Below, in pieces: positions 45,757-55,477 of a stretch of 64,000 bases of DNA. The notes under the pieces are model-generated. The model was not told the DNA's origin. It did no database searches and worked only from the letters and a program-made list of their open reading frames with translations. Numbering within the stretch: the stretch's first letter is position 1; the number at the start of each line of letters is the position of its first letter. The translations under genes were made by a program, and so were the position numbers. The stretch is from Termitidicoccus mucosus. GTDB lineage: Bacteria > Verrucomicrobiota > Verrucomicrobiia > Opitutales > Opitutaceae. The DNA lies in NCBI RefSeq assembly GCF_038725785.1, contig NZ_CP109796.1, positions 4,278,001-4,342,000 of the forward strand, written 5' to 3'.

Positions 45757-46977
45757 TCACTCCACGGGAACCGCCAGCGGCTGGCCTTTGCCGACGAACC
45801 AGTTTTCCACCGTGATTGTTTTTATCGAGTCGGTTCGCCCGGCCCCGGCGGTGGCAAGCGGGGCGAGTTCCACGGTTTGCCCGCCGACCTTGAGCACGAC
45901 CGGGATGCTGCCGCGGTTTGCAAAGGCAAATCGGCCCGGCTCCTTTTTGATTTCGACGCAGGCGTCGAACAACGGGCGCACGAATTTTTCCTGGCCGAAA
46001 ATCATGTCGGCGGCCCAGCCGATGGTGCGCTTCGCGAAAAACGCCTCTTTCACCGACTCCAGCGTTTTTTCCCGGGCGAACACCAGCGTCACCGGGCGGC
46101 GCGGGTTGCGCAGGCCGTACTGCCGGCTTTCGGGCGGGTGGATGTCGCTGTTGGCGAAGGCGGCGAGGTTTTTGTCGGTGCACCATTTGGCGACGACGGG
46201 GTAAAATTCTTTTCCGTTGAACGCCTCGATGCCGTCCATGTAGCCCCGTTTATAAATTTCCTCGTGGATTTTGGTGAATGTCGTCGGCGCGCCCTTCTCG
46301 ATGCCGCCGCTTTTCGGCGCCTCCCAGCCGGGATGGTTCCAGAGCAGAAAGGCGCCCTGCGCCCTGGCCTCGGCGAACATTTTCCAGTAGTCGTCCTGCA
46401 CCGCGGCGATTTTGTTGACGTCCTGCACGAACAGCGCATTGAAGTGCCCGGGCGGCATGGTTTTCTTGGTGATTTCGGTGCCGCGGATGATCAGGAGTTC
46501 ACTTTTGTTTTTGCTGGCCTTCTTGTTTGCAGCGGCCTGTTTTTGCGCGATTTCGACGGAAAGGTTGTAGTTTTCGGAGTCCTCCTTGCGCAGCATCGGC
46601 TCGCCCGGATTGCCCCGGTTGAGGCGCGGACGGTATTCGATGTGGTCGGTGATGGCGATCACGTCGAGGCCGTTTTCCTCGGCCTCATACACGCGCTCGG
46701 TCGGCCAGACCCAGCCGTCGGAAAACAGCGTGTGGATGTGGAAGTCGCCCTTCAGCACGCGCAGCTCGCCGGCGTCCGGCAGCGTGACGTTCGGGATGGT
46801 GATTTCGCGCTTCGGCGGGATGTCGGTGACCTGCTTGCCCAGGTGCACCGTGTAACTGATGTCCGGGTCTTCGGCGGCGCCGGCGGACGCGTGGCCGTGA
46901 GGGCCGTCGTGAGCGAGGATGCGCGGCGCCATCGCCAGAAGCGCGGCGGCAAGCATTAAAACACCCGCCTGTTTCAT
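45757..46977 (-). CDS. Secreted PHP-domain phosphodiesterase
   Basis: 406 residues with a signal peptide (MLAAALLAMAPRILA). The PHP metal ligands are visible: 'GDFHIHTLFSDG' (HxH), 'VIAITDHIEYRP', 'LLWNHPGW' and 'FANSDIHPP'. It resembles the Sb-PDE-type family of PHP phosphoesterases. A C-terminal beta domain of about 80 residues completes it. The substrate is unknown; an extracytoplasmic phosphodiester is likely. A good ribosome site (AAGGAG) precedes ATG 46977. Confidence 0.8.
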   Translation of the reverse strand: MKQAGVLMLAAALLAMAPRILAHDGPHGHASAGAAEDPDISYTVHLGKQVTDIPPKREITIPNVTLPDAGELRVLKGDFHIHTLFSDGWVWPTERVYEAEENGLDVIAITDHIEYRPRLNRGNPGEPMLRKEDSENYNLSVEIAQKQAAANKKASKNKSELLIIRGTEITKKTMPPGHFNALFVQDVNKIAAVQDDYWKMFAEARAQGAFLLWNHPGWEAPKSGGIEKGAPTTFTKIHEEIYKRGYMDGIEAFNGKEFYPVVAKWCTDKNLAAFANSDIHPPESRQYGLRNPRRPVTLVFAREKTLESVKEAFFAKRTIGWAADMIFGQEKFVRPLFDACVEIKKEPGRFAFANRGSIPVVLKVGGQTVELAPLATAGAGRTDSIKTITVENWFVGKGQPLAVPVE

Positions 46978-47309
46978 ATATTCTCCTTGCTGGGTCATGA
47001 GGGGTCCTTTTTTGAAGGGTGAACGCGAGATTCGCCTCGTAACGCAGCAGAGCGAGGCGTGTTTATCAACAAAGATGCCGCGGCGTTCCGCGCGGGGAAT
47101 AAAATAATTATTTGCCGCTTGAGGATGTCGCCCGCCCGGGACGAGGCCAGCGATTCACCACGGAGACCGGGGACGGCCGCGCGACGCGGCCTCCACGCTG
47201 AAAGCGGCGGGGCGCCGGAAAACGCCGCTTCCTGCTCTCTCGTCCTCCCTTTGCGGGCCGCCGCTTCAAATGATTGCATCCGCCGCCGTTTCCGCGTTTT
47301 CCTCGCGTC
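46978..47309. other. 332-bp divergent intergenic region
   Basis: No gene is visible. An AT-rich block (AATAAAATAATTATTTGCC, about 47098-47116) is the best promoter candidate between the PHP gene and the rightward gene. The rest is GC-rich sequence without clear repeats. Confidence 0.5.
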
Positions 47310-48812
47310 ATGGGATTTTTCGACCGTTTCAAAAAAACCGCCCGTCCGCAATCGCAGCCCGCCCCGGCGTCCGCGCAGCCGTCCGCCCCTCCCGCCGGCG
47401 CAGCCGGTGTCGTCCCCCCGTCCGATCCGCTCCAGCCGGGTTCGTCCGCCACGCTCGTGCAACCGCCGCCCGGGCTCGCCGCCGCCGGCGCGCCCGCGCC
47501 GGACGCCCCCGCCATTCCCGCGGAGCTTTCCAACGCCTCCGTCAAGACCCTGCTCCTCGCCGCCTGCGAGAAACTCCAGTCCCGCGACCTCCCCGGCGCG
47601 CTCGCCATCTACGAATCCCTCCTGCGCGACGCCGGCGACCGCGCCGACGTGCTCGTCACGCTTTCCGCCGACCTCGGCACCAACGGTTACATCGAGCAGA
47701 TCGTCGAACTCGTCGCCCCGCGCTACGATGCCGAGCGCCACGGCCCCGCCACCGGCATCAACCTCCTCCAGGCCTACCTCGCCACGCGCAACACCACCGC
47801 CGCCCAGCACCTGCTCGACATCCTCTTCGCCCTCGACCGCCCCGAGCTCGAAGAGCGCCTCCACGGATTTTCCAACGCCCTCGCCGAGCTCATCGAGGCC
47901 GAAAAAAGCGGCACGCTCGCCCCGCCCCCGGCCGCCCGTCCGGACGGCACTTCCGCCGCCCCGCCCGCGCAAAAAACCATCCACCTCGCCTCCATCAGCC
48001 GGCCCATCTGGTCCTACGGCCTCGAAGCCGTCCCCTCCGCGCTGCCTCCGCCGAAGGAGGGCCGCGCGCGCCGCGTCGCATTCTGCCAGCTTTCGCAGCT
48101 CGGCGTCACCGACCCGATGGAGCACGCCGCCAGGCCCGAGGACGCCGTCGCCCGCCTCACCCGCGGGCTCCCGCTCTGGTTTGCCGAGACCTTTTATTTC
48201 GCGCCGCACTATGCCCCGCTCGCCGTCGTCGCGCTCCTGGGCGACGCCAGCTACGCCGTTTTCCCCACCGAGTGGACGACCGACAACCTCCGCCAGCTCG
48301 TCTCCACGAGCGGCGATCCCATCGACTACGTTTTCACCGGGGCGCTTCGCAACACCAACGACGACTACGAACTCACCCTGCGCGTGTGGGAGGTGAAAAA
48401 ATTCCGCGAACGCAGGCAGTTCACCGCGCGCTGGACGCCCGCGACCATCGACGCCGCGCTCGCCGACTTGCACGCCGCCGTCTGCCAGTTCATGGAGTGG
48501 AAACCGTATCCCGGCGGCCCCGCCTACGGCCGCGCGTCCGCGCCCGCCGCGTGGTGCGACACGCTCGGCGCGTCGCTCTCCTGGTTTCTCGCCGACAAGC
48601 AGACCCTGCCTTCCGGCTGGCTCGCGGAGCCCGCCGCGACCGCCGCCGCCCTCGCCGCCCGCGCCGCGACCGGCGAGCGGGAATCGCTCGCCTGGCTCAC
48701 CTTCCGCGACCGCGCCGCCCGTATCGGATTATCGGATACGCTTCCGCCCGCCGCGCCCGCCCTCGCCGCCACGCCGCTCGTCGATGCGGCAAGACAGGCG
48801 CTCGGCGGATAG
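47310..48812 (+). CDS. Hypothetical protein with helical (TPR-like) N-terminal region
   Basis: 500 residues, not recognised. A short amphipathic start (MGFFDRFKKTA) is followed by about 60 Pro/Ala/Gly-rich residues, then a helical region (about 75-210) that reads like degenerate TPR units ('LAACEKLQSRDLPGALAIYESLLRDAGDRADVLVTLSADLG'). The C-terminal half (about 240-490) has mixed alpha/beta composition with 'LWFAETFYFAPHYAPLAVVALLGDASYAVFPTEWTT' and Trp-rich segments. There is no signal peptide. The codon pattern is normal. Neighbours do not suggest a role. Confidence 0.6.
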   Translation: MGFFDRFKKTARPQSQPAPASAQPSAPPAGAAGVVPPSDPLQPGSSATLVQPPPGLAAAGAPAPDAPAIPAELSNASVKTLLLAACEKLQSRDLPGALAIYESLLRDAGDRADVLVTLSADLGTNGYIEQIVELVAPRYDAERHGPATGINLLQAYLATRNTTAAQHLLDILFALDRPELEERLHGFSNALAELIEAEKSGTLAPPPAARPDGTSAAPPAQKTIHLASISRPIWSYGLEAVPSALPPPKEGRARRVAFCQLSQLGVTDPMEHAARPEDAVARLTRGLPLWFAETFYFAPHYAPLAVVALLGDASYAVFPTEWTTDNLRQLVSTSGDPIDYVFTGALRNTNDDYELTLRVWEVKKFRERRQFTARWTPATIDAALADLHAAVCQFMEWKPYPGGPAYGRASAPAAWCDTLGASLSWFLADKQTLPSGWLAEPAATAAALAARAATGERESLAWLTFRDRAARIGLSDTLPPAAPALAATPLVDAARQALGG

Positions 48813-48877
48813 GGGGATGCCGCGGGCCGCCGCCGTCGGGACCCGGACAAGGCGCCCGCCCGGGGTCGCGCCGCCTT

Positions 48878-49453
48878 TCACTCCGCCCGGTCGGGATTCT
48901 GGAGCTGCGCGCCGAGGGTCACGGTGGCCTTGCCCGGACGGCGTTTGATGATGCGCTGGAAAAACATGTTGTTCGGCACCTGCACCAGCGAGCCGTCGTC
49001 GTTTTCGAGCGTCGTGTACATGAAGTTCAGGTTCACGACGCGGCCTTTGATGACGGGTTCCATGAACTCGATCTCGTCGCCGACCTCAAAGGGATGCGTG
49101 AACAGGATGATCATCGTGCAGAGCGCGTTGCTGAGCACGCTCCACATGGCCACGAAGCCGACCGCGACCATCGCCATCGCGGCGGAAATCATCGTCCAGA
49201 TGCCGCCCAGATCGACGCCCAGCGCGCCCATGATGAGCACGGCGCAGATGGCGACGACGAGCATTTTCATGACGCGCTTGGCGGCATCCACAAACGGGAA
49301 GTGGATCCTCGGGCCGACAAGGCCGATGAGGCGGCTTGTCACCGCATGGATGACAAACCCGAAAAAAACGATGAAGACGACCAGCAGCCATCCTCGCATG
49401 TTGGTGACGGTTTCGATGATTTGGTGGAGAAAGGTGGTGATTTGTTCAGGCAT
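48878..49453 (-). CDS. Small MscS-type mechanosensitive channel
   Basis: 191 residues. Three hydrophobic segments precede the pore-lining TM3 region ('AAMAMVAVGFVAMWSVLSNALCTMIILF'), and the MscS beta domain follows ('PFEVGDEIEFMEPVIKGRVVNLNFMYTTLENDDGSLVQVPNNMFFQRII'). The C-terminal alpha/beta domain of larger MscS proteins is nearly absent, so this is a minimal form. It should open under osmotic downshock to release solutes. It lies head to head with recA across repeat-rich DNA. Confidence 0.85.
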   Translation of the reverse strand: MPEQITTFLHQIIETVTNMRGWLLVVFIVFFGFVIHAVTSRLIGLVGPRIHFPFVDAAKRVMKMLVVAICAVLIMGALGVDLGGIWTMISAAMAMVAVGFVAMWSVLSNALCTMIILFTHPFEVGDEIEFMEPVIKGRVVNLNFMYTTLENDDGSLVQVPNNMFFQRIIKRRPGKATVTLGAQLQNPDRAE

Positions 49454-49795
49454 GATTCGATCGAGGCGGCAAGCCGGCGATTAAAGGGTTGCGGGAAGAT
49501 GCCCAAAGGCAAACGCCGGTCAACGTTTCGGCAAGCCGCATTTGGCGCGCGCCCCCGAACCGGCGCGGGGCTGCACGGATCTGGCCGAATCGCCCGGCTT
49601 CGCTTCCCGTGCCGCCTGCAGGCGAAACCCGCTTTTTGGTGATTGAAATTTTTCCGGGATTTGGGATTGGGAACCTGGAATTTCACCATTCGAGATTTCC
49701 CGCCCGCCACTCCGCGCTTGCCGCGCCCGCCGCCCTCGCGCACCGTTTGCCTTTCACTTTCCCAACCAAAACAACAACCCGCAACCCACACCGCC
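49454..49795. other. 342-bp divergent region upstream of recA
   Basis: No gene is visible. It contains the GGGATTT-type heptamer array (49656-49683). No TGTTC-N4-GAACA box, the reported verrucomicrobial LexA site, was found, so SOS control of recA is not evident from sequence. Confidence 0.5.
49656..49683. repeat. GGGATTT-type heptamer array x4 upstream of recA
   Basis: Units GGGATTT, GGGATTG, GGAACCT, GGAATTT, 113 bp before the recA start. It is a relative of 2472-2502. Confidence 0.7.
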
Positions 49796-50878
49796 ATGGC
49801 CAAAGCCTCCCCCGCCAAAACCGACACCGCCTCGCCCGCCGCCCTCGATGTCGCCACCCGCAAGAACCTCGACCTCGCGGTCTCCGCCATCACCAAGCAA
49901 TTCGGCGAAGGCTCCATCATGCGCCTCGGCGACGCGCACAAGATGCAGGTCGAGACCATCTCCACCGGCTCCATCGCCATCGACCTCGCCCTCGGCGTCG
50001 GCGGCCTGCCCCGCGGCCGCATCATCGAAATCTACGGCCCCGAATCCTCCGGCAAAACCACCTTCTGTCTGAGCGCCATCGCCGAGGCGCAGAAGCGCGG
50101 CGGCCTCGCCGCCTTCATCGACGTCGAGCACGCCCTCGACCCGAAATACGCCCGCATCGTCGGCGTGAACCTCGACGACCTCCTCGTCTCCCAGCCCGAT
50201 TCCGGCGAGGACGCGCTCAACATCATGGAGACGCTCATCCGCTCCAACTCGATCGACATCATCATCCTCGACTCCGTCGCCGCGCTCACCACGAAGGCCG
50301 AGCTCGACGGCCAGATGGGCGACGCCACCGTGGGCGCGCAGGCCCGCCTCATGAGCCAGGCCATGCGCCGCCTCACCGCCGTCGTCAGCAAGACCCAGTG
50401 CGTCTGCATCTTCACCAACCAGATCCGCGAAAAGATCGGCGTCATGTTCGGCAACCCCGAGACCACCTCCGGCGGCCGCGCCCTGAAATTCTTCGCCTCC
50501 ATCCGCATCGACATCCGCCGCAAGGAGCAGATCAAGCTCCCCGACGGCAAGATCGTCGGCAACCGCACGAAGATCAAAGTCGTCAAGAACAAGGTCGCCC
50601 CGCCCTTCACCGAGTGCGAGTTCGACATCATGTATGACGAAGGCATCTCGCGCGTCGGCTCCATTCTCGACCTCGGCATCGAGCACAAGGTGCTGGAGAA
50701 AAAAGGCGCGTGGATTTCCTATCAGGGCGAGCTCGTCGGCCAGGGCCGCGACGCCGCCAAGCAGACGCTTCGCGACAAGCCCGAGCTGGCCGACAAGATC
50801 ATCCAGACCGTGCTGGAAAAAGTCACCGTCACCGGCGGCACCAGCATCACCGGCGACGAGGAAGTGCCCGCCGAGTAA
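49796..50878 (+). CDS. recA: Recombinase RecA
   Basis: 360 residues. It promotes strand exchange and LexA autocleavage. Walker A 'GPESSGKTT', '[15 protein letters not shown]', Walker B '[13 protein letters not shown]', L1 '[24 protein letters not shown]' and '[30 protein letters not shown]' are intact, and the C-terminal acidic tail is short. Start ATG 49796 gives an N-terminal extension of about 15 Ala/Pro/Thr residues before the core. The upstream frame runs through the heptamer repeat. Confidence 0.97.
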   Translation: MAKASPAKTDTASPAALDVATRKNLDLAVSAITKQFGEGSIMRLGDAHKMQVETISTGSIAIDLALGVGGLPRGRIIEIYGPESSGKTTFCLSAIAEAQKRGGLAAFIDVEHALDPKYARIVGVNLDDLLVSQPDSGEDALNIMETLIRSNSIDIIILDSVAALTTKAELDGQMGDATVGAQARLMSQAMRRLTAVVSKTQCVCIFTNQIREKIGVMFGNPETTSGGRALKFFASIRIDIRRKEQIKLPDGKIVGNRTKIKVVKNKVAPPFTECEFDIMYDEGISRVGSILDLGIEHKVLEKKGAWISYQGELVGQGRDAAKQTLRDKPELADKIIQTVLEKVTVTGGTSITGDEEVPAE

Positions 50879-50907
50879 GGCGGACGCGGCTTGAAGCACC
50901 ATCCGAT

Positions 50908-50961
50908 GGGCGCGCCCCGGCGCGCCCAAGGCGGCGCAGGCGGAAATGCCTGCGCCGCCTT
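50908..50961 (+). terminator. Double GC hairpin after recA
   Basis: A 9-bp stem (GGGCGCGCC/GGCGCGCCC, 50908-50927) is followed at once by a 14-bp stem (AAGGCGGCGCAGGC, 50928-50941, with its complement at 50948-50961). There is no U-tract, so it may be a repeat or a Rho-type stop. Confidence 0.4.
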
Positions 50962-50988
50962 GCATGTTCCGCTGTTTCGGCAAAGGCA

Positions 50989-51015
50989 CTGAACGATTTC
51001 GGCAAAGGCGGTTTC
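50989..51015. promoter_or_regulatory. Candidate operator, copy 1 (upstream of beta-helix gene 51125)
   Basis: CTGAACGATTTCGGCAAAGG and the following GCGGTTTC. The dyad is CTGAA-CGAT-TTC(G)G. Near-identical copies are at 53512 and 58036. It lies 109 bp before the start codon. Confidence 0.45.
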
Positions 51016-51124
51016 GTTCCTGGCCCCGGCGCGCAGAATATCGGCGCGCAGAACCGCCGGGATGCGGTTTTGTGATGTCATCCGCCCTGCTCCCCGTTTC
51101 ACCTCCATCCCGTTTTTTGTTTTT

Positions 51125-53341
51125 ATGAAGACACGCTTTTTTGCCGCCGTCATTTTCACCGTCGTGTCCGCCGGGTTCCTTTTCGCACCATCGGCGGCGC
51201 GGGCCGCGCTTTTTGTCGTGGACAACGGCCACCCCGCCGCCGCCGACACCAATCCCGGCACGGCGGACAGGCCGTTGCGCACCATCAATGCCGCCGCGCA
51301 ACTCGCGCGGCCCGCCGACACGATCGAGGTCGCGCCCGGCGTTTACCGCGAACGCGTCATGCCGGCGCGGGGCGGCGAGGAAGGCCGGCCCATCACGTAT
51401 CGGGCGCGCAAGCCCGGCGCGGTCGTGGTCAAGGGCTCCGACGTGTGGCGGCCCGCTTGGACGCGCGAGCCGGACGCGGTTTCCGGCGGCGGCGCATTTG
51501 CGGCGGCGATTTTTTCCGCGCCCATCGAGCCCGCGCTCTTCAAAAACTGGCGCGAGGGCCGCGACCCGCGCCTGACGGATTATCCGACGCCCTTCCACGA
51601 GGAAATCAACCCTTCCAACGGTCAGGACAAGCTCGCCGACGCCGACAAGCTGCTCGGCCTGCGCCTCACGGTGCTGGCGCGGCCGGTCGCCGATTCCGTC
51701 GCGGCCGCGCACGCGGCCGGGCCGCCCGCGACGACGACGGACTGGCTGCCGGTGGTCGGGCAGGTTTATGCCAACGGCGAGCCGCTCCGCCAGGCGCGCG
51801 ACCACGCCGAACTGGCGTCGTCGCCCGGCAGCTTCCTGGTCAACGCCGACGCCACCCGCCTGCTCGCGCACCTGCCGCCCGGCTTTGTCGCGCCGTCGGA
51901 GCTGGACTGGGAAATCGCCGCGCGCGACATGGTGTTCGCGCCGGTGGCGCGGCGGCTGGGTTATATCATTGTGGACGGCTTCATATTCGAGCACGCCGCC
52001 AACCAGGCGCCGTGGCCGAGCTGCGGCATGGTCAGCGTGCGCAACGGCCATCACTGGATCATCCGCCGCTGCGTGATCCGCCACTCGCAGTCCATCGGCC
52101 TCGACATCGGCGGCGAGTTCTTCGACGGGCGGCGGCTCTACGGCGACGAGCCCGATTCATACGGCCACATCGTCGAGGACAACGTCATCCACGACCACGG
52201 CCTCGCCGGCATCTACGGCTACGAAGTCCACGATGCCGTCATCCGGCGGAACGACATTTATCGCAACAACCGCCTCGGTTTCATCGTCGCGCTGACCGCG
52301 CGCTGGGAGGAATACGCGGGCATCAAGCTCCTCCACGCTCCGCGCGTGCGCGTCGAGGACAACCTCATTCACGACAATTTCGCCCACGGCGTCTGGTTCG
52401 ACAACCAGTGGCAGGGTTCGCGCGTCTCGCGAAATCTCATCGTCGGCAACCAGTTCAGCGGCGTCTTCATCGAGTTTGGCGAGTCGCCCGGCGCGCCGCT
52501 CCTCATCGACAACAACATCATCGCCTTTTCCGACGAGGGCCCGGGCGTCTATTGCCATGACTCCAGCGACATCGTCGTCGCGCACAACCTGCTGTATCAG
52601 AACAAGGACTACGGCGCGTGGTTCTGGGCCGTGAGCCCGCGCGCCGGTCCCGGCGGGAAAGGCGGCGCGCGCAACAACCGCGTCATCGGCAACGTCATCT
52701 ACGGAAACGGCGCCGGCTGCGTCGGTTTTCCCGCCCGGGGGCCGTGCGATCACGACAATGTTTCCGACCACAATCTCCTGCTGGACAAAACCTGGTCGCG
52801 CGCGGGCGACACGCCCACATTTTCGCTGCACGAAAGCAGCGCGCGCCACCCGGTCTCGAAGGCCGGCATCGTCGCGCAGATCACGGCGGGCCTGAAGGCC
52901 GGCGGCCATCCGGACGCCGCGCTTACGGCCGATTTCTGGCAACGCCAGCCGGCGCGCGCCATCACGCTTTCGCAATGGCGGGCGATCACCGGCAACGACC
53001 GGCACAGTCTCGAAGGCTCCATGGAGCGCTCCATCTACCGCGGCGCGTTGCGCCAGTTCGAGTTTGTGCCCGACGACGCCTGGCGCTCCCTGCGGGTTCC
53101 GGCCGTGGCCGGCGTGACGCGCGATTATTTCGGGCGCGCCTATCCGGCGGATGGCGCCGGGACCGTCGCCGGGCCGTTTCTTTTTTCGGAGGCGGACCTC
53201 AAGCGCCCGGCATGGGTGTCCACCTTCGCCCGCGATGCCGCGCAGAATCTCATCCGCAAGGACATTCCGCAACCCGGCCGCCAGCGTTTGAACCTGTGGC
53301 CGAAAATGGCGGACCAGGAAACCGCCGGGCGCGGCGAATAA
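51125..53341 (+). CDS. Secreted right-handed parallel beta-helix protein (DUF1565-type)
   Basis: 738 residues with a signal peptide (FFAAVIFTVVSAGFLFAPSAARA). It starts with a DUF1565-like segment ('FVVDNGHPAAADTNPGTADRPLRTINAAAQLARPADTIEVAPGVYRE'), then about 10 beta-helix coils rich in N-x-I and H-N-x-I patterns ('VEDNVIHDHGLAGIYGYEVHDAVIRRNDIYRNNRLG'). A C-terminal domain of about 150 residues ends the protein. Such proteins are often polysaccharide lyases or glycosidases; the exact activity is not assignable. It is the first gene of the right-hand carbohydrate locus. Confidence 0.75.
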   Translation: MKTRFFAAVIFTVVSAGFLFAPSAARAALFVVDNGHPAAADTNPGTADRPLRTINAAAQLARPADTIEVAPGVYRERVMPARGGEEGRPITYRARKPGAVVVKGSDVWRPAWTREPDAVSGGGAFAAAIFSAPIEPALFKNWREGRDPRLTDYPTPFHEEINPSNGQDKLADADKLLGLRLTVLARPVADSVAAAHAAGPPATTTDWLPVVGQVYANGEPLRQARDHAELASSPGSFLVNADATRLLAHLPPGFVAPSELDWEIAARDMVFAPVARRLGYIIVDGFIFEHAANQAPWPSCGMVSVRNGHHWIIRRCVIRHSQSIGLDIGGEFFDGRRLYGDEPDSYGHIVEDNVIHDHGLAGIYGYEVHDAVIRRNDIYRNNRLGFIVALTARWEEYAGIKLLHAPRVRVEDNLIHDNFAHGVWFDNQWQGSRVSRNLIVGNQFSGVFIEFGESPGAPLLIDNNIIAFSDEGPGVYCHDSSDIVVAHNLLYQNKDYGAWFWAVSPRAGPGGKGGARNNRVIGNVIYGNGAGCVGFPARGPCDHDNVSDHNLLLDKTWSRAGDTPTFSLHESSARHPVSKAGIVAQITAGLKAGGHPDAALTADFWQRQPARAITLSQWRAITGNDRHSLEGSMERSIYRGALRQFEFVPDDAWRSLRVPAVAGVTRDYFGRAYPADGAGTVAGPFLFSEADLKRPAWVSTFARDAAQNLIRKDIPQPGRQRLNLWPKMADQETAGRGE

Positions 53342-53368
53342 GACCCTTTCCCCATGAAAATAACCCTT

Positions 53369-53457
53369 CTGCTGGAGGGCCGAGCTCCTGCGAGGCCGTC
53401 GCGGAAAAAAGTCGCGTATGGCTGCGACGGCCTCGCAGGAGCTCGGCCCTCCAGCAG
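53369..53457. repeat. GC palindrome with perfect 34-bp arms
   Basis: Arms 53369-53402 and 53424-53457 (CTGCTGGAGGGCCGAGCTCC...). It is the longest perfect arm pair of the four-member family. Confidence 0.8.
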
Positions 53458-53511
53458 AGTGAATTTCGTTCGGAATTGGTATAAGGCGCGGCGGCGGGAT
53501 TTGTCCTCTGG

Positions 53512-53538
53512 CTGAACGATTTCAGCAAGGGCGGTTTC
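53512..53538. promoter_or_regulatory. Candidate operator, copy 2 (upstream of FAD oxidoreductase gene)
   Basis: CTGAACGATTTCAGCAAGGG followed by CGGTTTC; a perfect CTGAA-CGAT-TTCAG dyad, 122 bp before the start codon. Confidence 0.45.
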
Positions 53539-53605
53539 GTTTGCCGGAACGCAGGGGATAATACCATGCACGAGCAAGAAAGGCGCTTGGGTTGCCCTGT
53601 TGTTT

Positions 53606-53633
53606 GGAGGGACGGCCTCCGTGCCGTCCCTCC
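53606..53633. repeat. Short hairpin GGAGGGACGGC/GCCGTCCCTCC
   Basis: An 11-bp stem with a 6-nt loop. The left half matches the mnmG insert at 34256. It is 27 bp before the FAD oxidoreductase start and could affect translation. Confidence 0.6.
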
Positions 53634-53659
53634 GGTCAAAACGCCGTTTTTTTAATTCC

Positions 53660-55477
53660 ATGACTCATCACGAAATTTCCACGGACCTTGTTGTCGCCGG
53701 AGGCGGGATGGCCGGGGTGTGCGCGGCGCTGGCCGCGGCCCGCAACGGCGCGCGCGTCGTCCTCGTGCAGGACCGCTCCGTGCTCGGCGGCAACGCCTCC
53801 AGCGAAATCCGCATGCATATCGTCGGCGCGGACAACCACGGGACGCGCCCCGGCGCGCGCGAGTCGGGCCTCATCGAGGAACTGCGGCTGGAGGACGCGG
53901 CGCGTAATCCGCGCGACTCCTACTCGCAATGGGATTTGCTGCTCTACGACAAGGTCGTGAGCGAGCCGAACATCACGCTGCTGCTCGACACGGTTTGCGA
54001 GGGCTGCGAGGTGGCGGCGGGGGCGGACGGCTCGCGGCGCATCGTGTCGATGCGCGCGGTCCGGCATTCGACGGAGGATGTGTTCACGGTGCGCGCGCCG
54101 GTGTTTGCCGATTGCACGGGCGACGGGCGGCTCGGGGTCGAGGCGGGCGCGGAGTTTCGCTCGGGGCGCGAGGCGCGGGATGAGTTTGGCGAAGGCCTGG
54201 CGCTGGAAAAGGCCGACCGGCGGACGCTGGGCAGCTCCATCATGTTCACGGGGCGCAGGCATGACGCGCCGCAGCCGTTTCGCGCGCCGTCGTGGGCGCG
54301 TCGTTTCAAACGCGAGGATTTCAAGCTGCGCCCGATCAGCAGTTACGAATACGGCTACTGGTGGAGCGAATGGGGCGGGCAGCTCGACACGCTGAAGGAC
54401 AACGCGGCCATCCGCCACGAACTGCTGCGCATCGCGCTTGGCGTGTGGGACTACGTCAAAAACTCCGGCGACCACCCCGGCGCGGCCAACTGGACGCTCG
54501 ACTGGGTGGGCATGATTCCCGGCAAACGCGAGTCCCGGCGCTTCACGGGGCCGCACATCATCACGGAGCGCGACATCGTGGCGGGGCGCCTGTTCGACGA
54601 CGGCGTGGCCTACGGCGGATGGCCGCTGGACCTGCATCCGCCGGGCGGCATCGACGCGGTGGACGAGCCGCCGTGCGTGCAGCACGAGGTGCCGCATTTG
54701 TTCACGGTGCCGCTGCGGGCCCTGTATTCGCGCAACGTGGGCAACCTGTTCCTTGCGGGGCGCAACATCAGCGCGACCCACGTGGCGTTTGCCAGCACGC
54801 GCGTGATGGCCACGTGCGCGGTCATCGGCCAGGCGGCGGGCACGGCGGCGGCGTTTTGGAAAAAACACGGCGCGCCGCGGGACGCGACGATCGCCTCCGT
54901 GTTTGGCGCGGGGCAGGTCGCGGAGTTGCGGCAATGGCTGTTGCGCGACGACGCCTTCATCCCCGGCCTGCGCAACGAGGACCCGGCGGACAAGGCGCGC
55001 GCCGCGGCGTCCGTGCGCGCCTCGGGCGAGCGCGCGGGCGCGGAGGCGGCCAGCGTGATCGACGGCGTGACGCGCGAGCTGTTCGCGCACCTCGGCCCGT
55101 GGGCCGACGGGCGCGCGCACCGTTGGGAATCGACGGCGCTGCCGGCGTGGATCGAGCTGGAGTGGCCGGAGGAGCAGCCAATCGGCGAGGTGCACCTGAC
55201 ATTCGACTCGGGATTGCAGCGGGAGTTGATTTTGAGCCCGAGCGCCTGGCAGACCAAAAACGTGATACGCGGGCCGCAGCCCGAGCTGGCGCGGGACTAT
55301 GAGATTCTTTGCGACGGCCGCGTGGTGGCGTCGGTGCGCGACAACATCTGGCGCAAGCGCGTCCACCGCCTGGAGCGGCCGGTGCGCGCGCGGCGGCTGC
55401 GCGTGGCGGTGTCGGCCGCGCATGGCGTGGCGTCGGCGCGGCTGTTTGAAATACGGGTTTATGCCAATTCCCAATGA
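53660..55477 (+). CDS. FAD-dependent oxidoreductase (FAD_oxidored family)
   Basis: 605 residues. The N-terminal FAD site is 'DLVVAGGGMAGVCAALAAARNGARVVLVQ', followed by 'RSVLGGNASSEIRMHIVGAD', typical of the PF12831-type group found in verrucomicrobial and planctomycetal glycan loci. 'VFADCTGDGRLGVEAGAEF' and 'NLFLAGRNISATHVAFASTRVMATCAVIGQAAGTAA' complete the flavoprotein core. The last 140 residues form a beta-rich domain resembling a discoidin-like fold. There is no signal peptide. The substrate is unknown; context suggests a sugar derivative. Confidence 0.82.
   Translation: MTHHEISTDLVVAGGGMAGVCAALAAARNGARVVLVQDRSVLGGNASSEIRMHIVGADNHGTRPGARESGLIEELRLEDAARNPRDSYSQWDLLLYDKVVSEPNITLLLDTVCEGCEVAAGADGSRRIVSMRAVRHSTEDVFTVRAPVFADCTGDGRLGVEAGAEFRSGREARDEFGEGLALEKADRRTLGSSIMFTGRRHDAPQPFRAPSWARRFKREDFKLRPISSYEYGYWWSEWGGQLDTLKDNAAIRHELLRIALGVWDYVKNSGDHPGAANWTLDWVGMIPGKRESRRFTGPHIITERDIVAGRLFDDGVAYGGWPLDLHPPGGIDAVDEPPCVQHEVPHLFTVPLRALYSRNVGNLFLAGRNISATHVAFASTRVMATCAVIGQAAGTAAAFWKKHGAPRDATIASVFGAGQVAELRQWLLRDDAFIPGLRNEDPADKARAAASVRASGERAGAEAASVIDGVTRELFAHLGPWADGRAHRWESTALPAWIELEWPEEQPIGEVHLTFDSGLQRELILSPSAWQTKNVIRGPQPELARDYEILCDGRVVASVRDNIWRKRVHRLERPVRARRLRVAVSAAHGVASARLFEIRVYANSQ

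Larger units (their letters stand above)
53342..53659. other. 318-bp intergenic region with palindrome, operator copy and hairpin
   Basis: It contains the GC palindrome 53369-53457, a GGAATTGGTATAAG end (53471-53484) like those of other MITE-like elements, the candidate operator copy (53512-53538) and the hairpin 53606-53633. No gene is visible. Confidence 0.6.
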